This document shows positions 18,758-25,502 of a stretch of 64,000 nucleotides of DNA, piece after piece. Location: assembly GCF_012275445.1 (NCBI RefSeq), contig NZ_JAAZQK010000005.1:1-64000 (forward strand). The letters are read 5' to 3'. This stretch comes from Rhizobacter sp. SG703 (GTDB lineage Bacteria; Pseudomonadota; Gammaproteobacteria; Burkholderiales; Burkholderiaceae_C). A program made the translations under genes and the position numbers. Position 1 is the first letter of the stretch. Each line of letters begins with the position of its first letter. The notes below the pieces were generated by a model. That model ran no database searches, had not been told where the DNA came from, and saw nothing but the letters and a program-made list of their open reading frames with translations.

Positions 18758-20131
18758 ATGAACGCCACCCACCATCCCGCCGTGCTCGACCTGATCGGCA
18801 ACACGCCGCTGGTGCGCGTCACGCGCCTCGACACCGGCCCGTGCACGCTGCTGCTGAAGCTCGAATCGCAGAACCCCGGCGGCTCGATCAAGGACCGCAT
18901 CGGCGTCTCGATGATCGAGGCCGCCGAGCGCGAGGGAAAGCTGGAGCCGGGCGGCACCGTCGTCGAGGCGACCGCCGGCAACACCGGCCTCGGGCTCGCG
19001 CTGGTCGCGCGCGCGAAGGGCTACCGCGTGGTGCTGGTGGTGCCCGACAAGATGTCGACCGAGAAGGTGCTGCACCTGAAGGCGCTCGGCGCCGAGGTGC
19101 ACACGACGCGCTCCGACGTCGGCAAGGGCCACCCGGCCTACTACCAGGACTACGCCGCGCGGCTGGCGAAGGAAATCCCCGGCTCGTTCTTCGCCGACCA
19201 GTTCAACAACCCGAACAACCCGCTGGCGCACGAGCGCGGCACCGGCCCCGAGCTGTGGGAGCAGAGCGGCCACGACCTCGACGCGATCGTCGTCGGCGTC
19301 GGCTCGTCGGGCACGCTGACCGGCCTGACGAACTACTTCCGCGGCGTGCAGCCGAAGCTCGAATTCGTGCTCGCCGACCCGGTCGGCTCCATCCTCGCCG
19401 ACCAGGTGCTGACCGGCACGCACGGCCCGGCCGGCTCGTGGGCGGTGGAGGGCATCGGCGAAGACTTCATCCCGCCGATCGCCGACCTGTCCGGCATCAA
19501 GCATGCGTACTCGATCCCCGACGAAGAGAGCTTCGCGACCTCGCGCGCGCTGCTGCGCGCCGAAGGCCTGATGGGCGGGTCGTCGACTGGCACGCTGCTG
19601 GCCGCCGCGCTGCGCTTCTGCCGCGCGCAGACGAAGCCGCTGCGCGTCGCCACCTTCGTCTGCGACACCGGCACGCGCTACCTGTCGAAGGTCTACAACG
19701 ACAGCTGGATGATCGACGAGGGCCTGCTTGCCCGCACGCAGTACGGCGACCTGCGCGACATCGTCGCCCGCCGGCCGGACGAGGGCGGCGTCGTCAGCGT
19801 GTCGCCCGACGACACGCTGCTGACCGCGTTCCAGCGCATGCGGCTGGCCGACGTGTCCCAGCTGCCGGTGCTCGACGGCACGCGGCTGGCCGGCGTGATC
19901 GACGAGTCCGACGTGCTGATGCAGCTGCACGGCGACCCGGCGCACTATGCCCACACCGTCAGCACGGCGATGAGCAGCGCGCTGGAGACGCTGCGGCCGG
20001 GTTCGAGCATCGCCGCGCTGCGCCAGGTGCTGGACCGCGGCCTCGTCGCGATCGTCGCCGACGGCGATACATTCCACGGCCTGATCACCCGCTTCGACCT
20101 CTTGAATCACCTTCGCAAGGCACGCCGATGA
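18758..20131 (+). CDS. Cystathionine beta-synthase-like PLP enzyme with C-terminal CBS pair
   Basis: 457 residues. Residues 1-320 are a fold-type II PLP domain of the cysteine synthase/cystathionine beta-synthase family; K45 in GGSIKDRIG should bind PLP, with EATAGNTGLGLA and GVGSSGTLTG as substrate and phosphate loops. Residues about 335-457 form two CBS domains (SVSPDDTLLTAFQRM; LRPGSSIAALRQVL), as in full-length CBS. It joins homocysteine with serine, or O-acetylserine with sulfide; the choice is not readable from sequence. ATG follows CAGGAGA. The stop overlaps the next gene (ATGA). With EpsC, CGL and the desulfurase it completes a local cysteine/sulfide circuit. Confidence 0.92.
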   Translation: MNATHHPAVLDLIGNTPLVRVTRLDTGPCTLLLKLESQNPGGSIKDRIGVSMIEAAEREGKLEPGGTVVEATAGNTGLGLALVARAKGYRVVLVVPDKMSTEKVLHLKALGAEVHTTRSDVGKGHPAYYQDYAARLAKEIPGSFFADQFNNPNNPLAHERGTGPELWEQSGHDLDAIVVGVGSSGTLTGLTNYFRGVQPKLEFVLADPVGSILADQVLTGTHGPAGSWAVEGIGEDFIPPIADLSGIKHAYSIPDEESFATSRALLRAEGLMGGSSTGTLLAAALRFCRAQTKPLRVATFVCDTGTRYLSKVYNDSWMIDEGLLARTQYGDLRDIVARRPDEGGVVSVSPDDTLLTAFQRMRLADVSQLPVLDGTRLAGVIDESDVLMQLHGDPAHYAHTVSTAMSSALETLRPGSSIAALRQVLDRGLVAIVADGDTFHGLITRFDLLNHLRKARR

Positions 20132-21303
20132 GCTCCAAGGACACCCACCAGTTCGCGACCCGCGCGATCCACGCCGGCCAGTCGCCCGACCCGACGACCG
20201 GAGCGATCATGCCGCCGATCTACGCCACCTCCACCTACGTGCAGCAGAGCCCCGGCGTGCACAAGGGCCTGGACTACGGCCGTTCGCACAACCCGACGCG
20301 CTGGGCGCTGGAGCGCTGCGTCGCCGACCTCGAGGGCGGCACGCGCGCGTTCGCGTTCGCCTCCGGGCTGGCCGCGATCTCGACCACGCTGGAGCTGCTG
20401 GATGCCGGGGCCCACGTGATCGCGAGCGACGACCTGTACGGCGGCACCTTCCGGCTGTTCGACAAGGTGCGCACCCGCAGCGCCGGGCACCGCTTCAGCT
20501 TCGTCGACCTGTCCGACCCGCAGGCGCTGCGGGCCGCGATCCGGCCCGAGACGAAGATGGTCTGGGTCGAGACGCCGAGCAACCCGATGCTGAAGCTGAC
20601 CGACCTGGAGGCCGTCGCCCGCATCGCGCGCGAGCACGGCCTGCTCGCGGTGGCCGACAACACCTTCGCGAGCCCGTACGTGCAGCGCCCGCTGGAGCTC
20701 GGTTTCGACGTGGTGGTGCATTCGAGCACCAAGTACCTCAATGGCCACTCCGACGTGATCGGCGGAGTCGCGGTGGTCGGCCAGCGCGCCGAGGCCGCGG
20801 GGCATGCCGAGCGCCTGGGCTTCCTGCAGAACGCGGTCGGCGCGATCGCCGGGCCGTTCGACAGCTTCCTGACGCTGCGCGGCGTCAAGACGCTGGCGCT
20901 GCGCATGCAGCGGCATGGCGAGAACGCCTCGGCGCTCGCGCAGTGGCTGGAGCGCCACCCGAAGGTCGCACGTGTTCACTACCCCGGCCTCGAATCGCAC
21001 CCGCAGCATGCGCTCGCGAAGCGCCAGATGCATGGCTTCGGCGGCATGCTGTCGGTGACGCTGGACACCGACCTGGCCGGCGCGCGCCGCTTCCTCGAAG
21101 CCTGCGAGGTGTTCTCGCTGGCCGAGAGCCTGGGCGGCGTCGAGAGCCTGATCGAGCATCCGGCGCTGATGACGCACGCGACGATCCCGGCCGAGCAGCG
21201 TGCGCAGCTCGGCATCGGCGATGCACTGGTGCGGCTGAGCGTCGGCGTCGAGGACCTGGCCGACCAGCGGGCCGACCTCGAAGGGGCACTGGCGCGCATC
21301 TAA
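20128..21303 (+). CDS. Cystathionine gamma-lyase / gamma-synthase family PLP enzyme
   Basis: 391 residues, normal for the Cys/Met metabolism PLP family. Motifs: TSTYVQQSPG, YGRSHNPTRWALE, FASGLAAI, and PLP lysine K202 in HSSTKYLNGHSD, followed by SLGGVESLIEHPA near the end. Pairing with a cystathionine beta-synthase gene argues for gamma-lyase activity (cystathionine to cysteine plus 2-oxobutyrate), i.e. reverse transsulfuration that feeds cysteine to the encapsulated desulfurase. Gamma-synthase activity with O-acylhomoserine cannot be excluded. It is the last gene of the encapsulin operon; a hairpin follows before the amino-acid transporter. Confidence 0.92.
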   Translation: MSSKDTHQFATRAIHAGQSPDPTTGAIMPPIYATSTYVQQSPGVHKGLDYGRSHNPTRWALERCVADLEGGTRAFAFASGLAAISTTLELLDAGAHVIASDDLYGGTFRLFDKVRTRSAGHRFSFVDLSDPQALRAAIRPETKMVWVETPSNPMLKLTDLEAVARIAREHGLLAVADNTFASPYVQRPLELGFDVVVHSSTKYLNGHSDVIGGVAVVGQRAEAAGHAERLGFLQNAVGAIAGPFDSFLTLRGVKTLALRMQRHGENASALAQWLERHPKVARVHYPGLESHPQHALAKRQMHGFGGMLSVTLDTDLAGARRFLEACEVFSLAESLGGVESLIEHPALMTHATIPAEQRAQLGIGDALVRLSVGVEDLADQRADLEGALARI

Positions 21304-21334
21304 CCGACACGCTTTTGCTTATCCGGATTCAGTC

Positions 21335-21370
21335 GTTCGCAGACCGAGCGCTGTTCGGTAGGCTGCGAAC
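21335..21370 (+). promoter_or_regulatory. Hairpin between the CGL gene and the amino-acid binding-protein gene
   Basis: GTTCGCAG (21335-21342) pairs with CTGCGAAC (21363-21370), and an inner CCGA/TCGG stem sits inside. There is no T-run after it, so it is not a standard terminator. It ends about 33 bp before the binding-protein start and could act in the leader of that mRNA or protect the 3' end of the upstream operon. Confidence 0.4.
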
Positions 21371-21403
21371 CCTGATTCCAACCACATGCTGAAAAGAACC
21401 TCC

Positions 21404-22237
21404 ATGCAAAAACGCCTGTTCCTGTCCACGCTGGTCGCGGCCGCCGCCGCGGTGTTCTCGGTCGGCGCCCATGCCGACCAGCTCGCCGACATCCAGAAGA
21501 AGGGCGAGATCGTGATCGGCGTGCTCGGCACCGACGAGCCGAACAGCTTCGTCGACCCGAAGACCCGCGACGTGGTCGGCTACGAGGTCGACATCGGCCG
21601 CGCGATCGCCGCGAAGCTCGGCGTGAAGCCGGTGTTCAAGCAGCTGGCGGTCGCCGCCCGCATCCCCGAGCTGCAGCAAGGCCGCGTCGACCTGCTGGCC
21701 GCCTCGCTCACGCACAACAAGGAACGCGAGGCGCTGGTCGACTTCTCGCTGACCACCTTCGTGACCGGCCAGAAGGTGCTGGTGAAGAAGGACAGCGGCA
21801 TCTCGCAGCTGTCGCAGCTCGCCGGCAAGAAGGTACTGACCGTCAAGGGCGGCACGCAGGAGCCGAACATCCGCAAGGCGGTGCCCACCGTCGACGTCGT
21901 CACCTTCGAGACCACGCAGCAGGCCTTCCTGGCGCTGCAGCAGGGCAAGGGCGTCGGCTACGTCAACGACGAGGCGTCGCTGATCGACGACTTCGGCAAG
22001 CTCGGCCCGGCCGCCAAGAACTACCTGATCATCCCGCAGAGCATCAGCACCGAAGCGCTGGCGCTGGGCATCCGCAAGGGCGAAACCGGCGTCAAGGGCG
22101 TCGTCGACGGCGTGCTGCGCGACCTCGAGAAATCGGGCGAGGCCGACAAGCTGTTCCAGAAGTGGTACGGGCCGAACACGCGGCTGAAATTCCAGTCGCG
22201 TGATTTCAAGTTCGTTTCGGACAAGATCGACAGCTGA
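21404..22237 (+). CDS. Polar amino-acid ABC transporter periplasmic binding protein
   Basis: 277 residues. A Sec signal peptide of about 25 residues ends at GAHA. The mature part is a type II solute-binding protein of the glutamine/cystine/His-Arg-Orn group (IQKKGEIVIGVLGTDEPNSF, VGYEVDIGRAIAAKLG, RIPELQQGRVDLLAASLT). I prefer ATG 21404 because AAAGAACC stands before it; ATG 21386 adds six residues. Two permease genes downstream complete the membrane part, but a toxin-antitoxin pair and a terminator come between. Next to the sulfur operon, cystine or another sulfur amino acid is an attractive ligand, but this is inference. Confidence 0.88.
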   Translation: MQKRLFLSTLVAAAAAVFSVGAHADQLADIQKKGEIVIGVLGTDEPNSFVDPKTRDVVGYEVDIGRAIAAKLGVKPVFKQLAVAARIPELQQGRVDLLAASLTHNKEREALVDFSLTTFVTGQKVLVKKDSGISQLSQLAGKKVLTVKGGTQEPNIRKAVPTVDVVTFETTQQAFLALQQGKGVGYVNDEASLIDDFGKLGPAAKNYLIIPQSISTEALALGIRKGETGVKGVVDGVLRDLEKSGEADKLFQKWYGPNTRLKFQSRDFKFVSDKIDS

Positions 22238-22358
22238 CGGCCTGCACTCGAAGAGCGATCGCGCCAGCCGCCGCGAAGCCAGGCACGCGCGGGCACCGAC
22301 GGGCGTTCGGTGCGCCTGGTGAAACGCTCGCCGCCCCGATTCCGAAGCGATACCCACG

Positions 22359-22391
22359 AGCCTCGCCTTCGCAGGAAGGTGGGGCTTTTTT
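22359..22391 (+). terminator. Rho-independent terminator after the binding-protein gene
   Basis: A 12-bp stem, including G-T pairs (AGCCTCGCCTTC with GAAGGTGGGGCT), closes a GCAG loop and is followed by six T. It should end the binding-protein transcript before the mntA/hepT pair, so the downstream permeases would need another promoter or read-through. Confidence 0.85.
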
Positions 22392-22448
22392 GTTGTCAAA
22401 TGCGAGATGCAGAAGCAACACTGCGCAGAATCTGTTGCAGGAGAACGC

Positions 22449-22739
22449 ATGAAGCCCTCTGAAGCATTGGACTCGCACCGCGACGCGATTCGTCGCGTCG
22501 TCGCGTCCCATCGCGCGCGCAATGCCCGGGTGTTCGGCTCTGTTCTACGCGGCAACGACACCACCGGCAGCGATCTGGACATCCTCATCGATCCCACCCC
22601 GGAAACCACGCTGTTCGACATCGGAGCCATCCGCCACGAGTTGGGTCAACTGCTCGGAATTTCGGTGGATGTTCTGACCCCCAACGCCTTGCCCGACAAG
22701 TTCCGCGCCGCGGTGCTTGCCGAAGCTCGCCCGGTATGA
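22449..22739 (+). CDS. mntA: MntA-type nucleotidyltransferase antitoxin
   Basis: A 96-residue minimal nucleotidyltransferase. GSVLRGNDTTGSDLD (from about residue 34) matches the GS-x10-DxD motif exactly, the signature of MntA. In the characterised system MntA inactivates the HEPN RNase toxin HepT by adding AMP groups to a tyrosine near the toxin active site. ATG at 22449 has GCAGGAG upstream. The stop overlaps the hepT start by four bases. Antitoxin function is still plausible although its toxin is frameshifted. Confidence 0.9.
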   Translation: MKPSEALDSHRDAIRRVVASHRARNARVFGSVLRGNDTTGSDLDILIDPTPETTLFDIGAIRHELGQLLGISVDVLTPNALPDKFRAAVLAEARPV

Positions 22740-23100
22740 GTCGCGACCCACAGCGGCTTGCCGACTATCTCGCGCACATCGCAGAAGCCATCGGGCGCAT
22801 CGACCGCTACACGGCAAATCTGGACGAATCGACCTTCCTGAACGACCAGCTTGTTCAGGATGCGGTGGTCCGCAATCTGGAGATCATCGGAGAGGCCAGC
22901 AACAACATCGAACGGCATTGCCCCGAGTTCGCGGCCCAGCACCCCGAGTTGCCCCTGGCGTTCGCCTATCAGATGCGCAATGCCCTGGCCACGGCTATTT
23001 CAAGGTGGACTTCGAGATCGTCTGGAAGACGATCCATGGCGACCTTCCCGGCCTTCTGGCGCGGATCAAAGATGCACAGGCCGGCTTGCCCTCTCCTTGA
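22736..23100 (+). pseudogene. hepT: HepT-type HEPN RNase toxin, frameshifted
   Basis: From ATG 22736 the product matches HepT (DUF86) up to FAYQMRNALA near residue 85. It then changes frame: the expected continuation HGYFKVDFEIVWKTIHGDLP is read in the frame beginning at nt 22990, through to TGA 23098-23100. One base, most simply a C, is missing at about 22988-22990, where GCC-CAC would give Ala-His. The break falls inside RNALA|HGY, the R-x4-H-x-Y motif that holds the RNase residues and the AMPylated tyrosine. The actual frame runs on to 23110 and would give a 124-residue protein without that motif. The toxin should be dead unless this is a sequencing error. Confidence 0.85.
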
Positions 23101-23122
23101 GATTTCCTGAACCGCAGTCCCT

Positions 23123-23818
23123 GTGTTCTCTTTCGATTTCTCCCTGCTGCTGTCCGGCCAGTACCACGATGCGCTGGTGGCCGGCTTCGTGCTGTCGCTG
23201 CAGCTGACGGCCGTCACGCTGGTGCTGGCGGTGCCGCTGGCCACCGCGGTCGCGATGCTGCGCCTGTCGCCGTCGCGGCTGCTGCGCGCAGTCGGCGTCT
23301 CGTACGTCGAGGCGATCCGCAACGTGCCGCTGCTGGCGCACATGCTGTTCTGGTACTTCGGCGCGCCCGAGATGCTGCCCGAGGCGCTGAAGCAGCGGCT
23401 GTATGCCACCAACATCGAGGCCATCAGCGCGGTGGTGGCGCTCACGCTCTACACCGCCGCCTACATGGCCGAGGACATCCGCAGCGGCATCCGCGCGGTG
23501 CCGCCGGGCCAGATGGAGGCGAGCCGCGCGCTCGGGCTGGGCTTCCTGCAGGCCATGCAGCTGGTGATCCTGCCGCAGGCGGTGCGGGTCACGATCCCGC
23601 CGCTGATCTCGCAAACGCTGAACCTCTGGAAGAACACCAGCATCGCCACCGTGATCGGCGTGGCCGAGATGATGTACCGCGCGGCGCAGGTCGAGTCGGC
23701 CACCTTCCGCAGCGTCGAGGCCTTCGCGTTCGCGACCGCGGCCTACCTGACGATCTCGCTCACCATCACCGGCCTGGCGAGCTGGTACCAGCACCGCTAC
23801 CCGGTGCGCTCCCGGTGA
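23123..23818 (+). CDS. Amino-acid ABC transporter permease (HisM/GlnP family), first subunit
   Basis: 231 residues with about five hydrophobic helices and the conserved loop GQMEASRALGLGFLQAMQLV (EAA motif). The family moves polar amino acids across the inner membrane as a heterodimer. The start is GTG 23123, 22 bp after the end of the hepT remnant; no strong ribosome site is seen. With the next gene it forms the permease pair for the binding protein at 21404. No ATPase gene is present locally. Confidence 0.88.
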   Translation: MFSFDFSLLLSGQYHDALVAGFVLSLQLTAVTLVLAVPLATAVAMLRLSPSRLLRAVGVSYVEAIRNVPLLAHMLFWYFGAPEMLPEALKQRLYATNIEAISAVVALTLYTAAYMAEDIRSGIRAVPPGQMEASRALGLGFLQAMQLVILPQAVRVTIPPLISQTLNLWKNTSIATVIGVAEMMYRAAQVESATFRSVEAFAFATAAYLTISLTITGLASWYQHRYPVRSR

Positions 23819-23837
23819 TGTCCGAACAGAGCGCGCG

Positions 23838-24536
23838 ATGATCGAGCTGATCCACACCTACTGGCTCTACTTCCTGATCGGCCAGTACCCGAACGGTCCG
23901 CTGGGCGGGCTCGCGCTGACGCTGCTGCTGGCGTCGCTCGGCCTGCTGCTGGCGTTTCCGCTCGGGCTGCTGCTGGGCTTGGCGCGCATCAGCGAACACC
24001 GCGCGCTGCGCTGGCCGGTGACGGCGCTGGTGTTCGTCGTGCGCGGCATCCCGCTGCTGATGGTGGTGTTCTGGGCCTACTTCTTCCTGCCCGCCGTCAC
24101 CGGCCACAAGACCGACCAGTTCACGACGATGCTGGTCGCGCTGGTGGTGTTCGACGGCGTCTACATCGCCGAGATCGTGCGCGCCGGCGTGCGCGGCATT
24201 CCGACCGGCCAGATGGAGGCCGCGCGCTCGCTCGGCTTCGGCCGCTTCGGCGCGCTGCGCTACGTGATCCTGCCGCAGGCGCTGCGCCACATGCTGCCGT
24301 CGCTGGTGAACCAGTTCGTCTCGACGATCAAGGAAACCTCGCTCGGCTACATCATCGGGCTGACCGAGGTGGCGTTCATCACGACGCAGATCAACACGCA
24401 GGTGTTCACGAAGCCGGTGCAGGTGTATGCCGCGCTCGCCATCACCTACTTCGTGCTGTGCTTCGGTTTGTCGCGCGTGGCCTACGCGATGGAGCGGCGG
24501 CTCGGGACGGCGGCCGTGCCGCTGTCGCGCCGGTAG
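23838..24536 (+). CDS. Amino-acid ABC transporter permease (HisQ/GlnP family), second subunit
   Basis: 232 residues, same family as its neighbour, with several strongly hydrophobic helices and the loop GQMEAARSLGFGRFGALRYV. It lies 19 bp behind the first permease and should pair with it. The last 55 bp overlap the 3' end of the AraC gene on the other strand, so the two transcripts run into each other. An ATPase of the GlnQ/HisP type would be expected in such an operon but is missing. Confidence 0.88.
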   Translation: MIELIHTYWLYFLIGQYPNGPLGGLALTLLLASLGLLLAFPLGLLLGLARISEHRALRWPVTALVFVVRGIPLLMVVFWAYFFLPAVTGHKTDQFTTMLVALVVFDGVYIAEIVRAGVRGIPTGQMEAARSLGFGRFGALRYVILPQALRHMLPSLVNQFVSTIKETSLGYIIGLTEVAFITTQINTQVFTKPVQVYAALAITYFVLCFGLSRVAYAMERRLGTAAVPLSRR

Positions 24537-25384
24537 TCGGCCGGCGCCACGCCGCACCAGCGCTTGAACTGCCGGCTGAAGTGCGCACCGCTCGCGTAGC
24601 CGAGCCGCTCGCCGACCGCTGCAATGCTGAGCTGCGCGTCCATCAGCAGCAGCTTCGCGCGGCGCAGCTTCAGCGTCGAGCGGTACTGGCGCGCCGACAT
24701 GCCGTAGACCTGCCGGAACAACGCGTTGCCGTGGTCCGGCGTGTAGCCCAGCCGGCGGATCGCCGCTTCGAGCGAGGTCTCGGCGCCGCCGCGCTGCACC
24801 TCGCGCTCGATCAGCTCGGCCAGCCGGCCGGCGGTCTGCAGCGCGAGCTGCGGCACCGGGGCGGCGGCGATCTCCTCCTGCTCGAGCCCGCGGGTCAGCG
24901 CGGCGAACAGCGTCATCAATGAGGCGCCCAGTTCCAGCCGGTGCGCCAGCGGCGACAGCGCCGCATGGTCGGCGGCCAGCGCCAGCATGCGCTGCAGCGC
25001 CGGCTGCAGCCGCTGCGTCAGCGCGCTGTCGGCGGCGAAGATGCGCGTGCCGGCACGGCACAGCAGGCGGCGCAGTTCCAGGTCGTCGAGGTCGAAGTGC
25101 ACGCAATACAGGCGCGCTGCGACCGGCGTGCTCGACGCATGGGCCTCGAACGGCGTGATCAGCAGCAGGTCGCCGGCCTGCTGGGCCAGCGTGCGGCCGG
25201 TCAGCCGCACCTGCTGCTCGCCCGACAGCAGCAGGCACAGCTCGAAGTACGGGTGGTCATGCCGCGGGTACTGCCAGCGCGGGCCGACGCGGCGTGTGTG
25301 GGCGTCGGTCATCGTGACGGTCGTGCGCACGTCCGGTTGCTTGGTGTAGTCCGGCAACGCGGTCTCGGGACGGACGGGGTACAT
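24482..25384 (-). CDS. AraC-family transcriptional regulator (cupin sensor plus AraC HTH)
   Basis: 300 residues. The N-terminal half (about 1-150) is a cupin-type sugar-sensing domain: RHDHPYFELCLLLSGEQQVRL, then GDLLLITPFEAH. The C-terminal 100 residues carry the double HTH of AraC/XylS (LEAAIRRLGYTPDHGNALFRQVYG, then IAAVGERLGYASGAHFSRQFKRW). It is divergent from the GH52 xylosidase gene with 118 bp between starts, so control of that gene by a pentose or xyloside signal is likely. The 3' end overlaps the convergent permease gene by 55 bp. Confidence 0.9.
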   Translation of the reverse strand: MYPVRPETALPDYTKQPDVRTTVTMTDAHTRRVGPRWQYPRHDHPYFELCLLLSGEQQVRLTGRTLAQQAGDLLLITPFEAHASSTPVAARLYCVHFDLDDLELRRLLCRAGTRIFAADSALTQRLQPALQRMLALAADHAALSPLAHRLELGASLMTLFAALTRGLEQEEIAAAPVPQLALQTAGRLAELIEREVQRGGAETSLEAAIRRLGYTPDHGNALFRQVYGMSARQYRSTLKLRRAKLLLMDAQLSIAAVGERLGYASGAHFSRQFKRWCGVAPADYRRDSGTAAVPSRRSIA

Positions 25385-25390
25385 GGCTCG

Positions 25391-25414
25391 TGGGGTTGCG
25401 GTGGCCGCGGGGTT
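25391..25414. promoter_or_regulatory. Possible AraC-type direct repeats upstream of the GH52 gene
   Basis: GGGGTT occurs at 25392-25397 and again at 25409-25414, 17 bp apart, each followed closely by CGG. Direct half-sites about two helical turns apart are usual for AraC regulators. In such GC-rich DNA the match could be chance. Confidence 0.2.
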
Positions 25415-25502
25415 CGCGGTTCAGGGCAAGCGCATCCCGCTTCGGGACATGGCCGGGCCGCGGCCGCGCTCGCAGAATCGGCACCTTACACCGGGATTGC
25501 GC

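Noticed and set aside
22985-22995. Programmed frameshift in hepT
   Set aside because: No slippery heptamer or downstream pseudoknot could be seen; a single-base loss is simpler.
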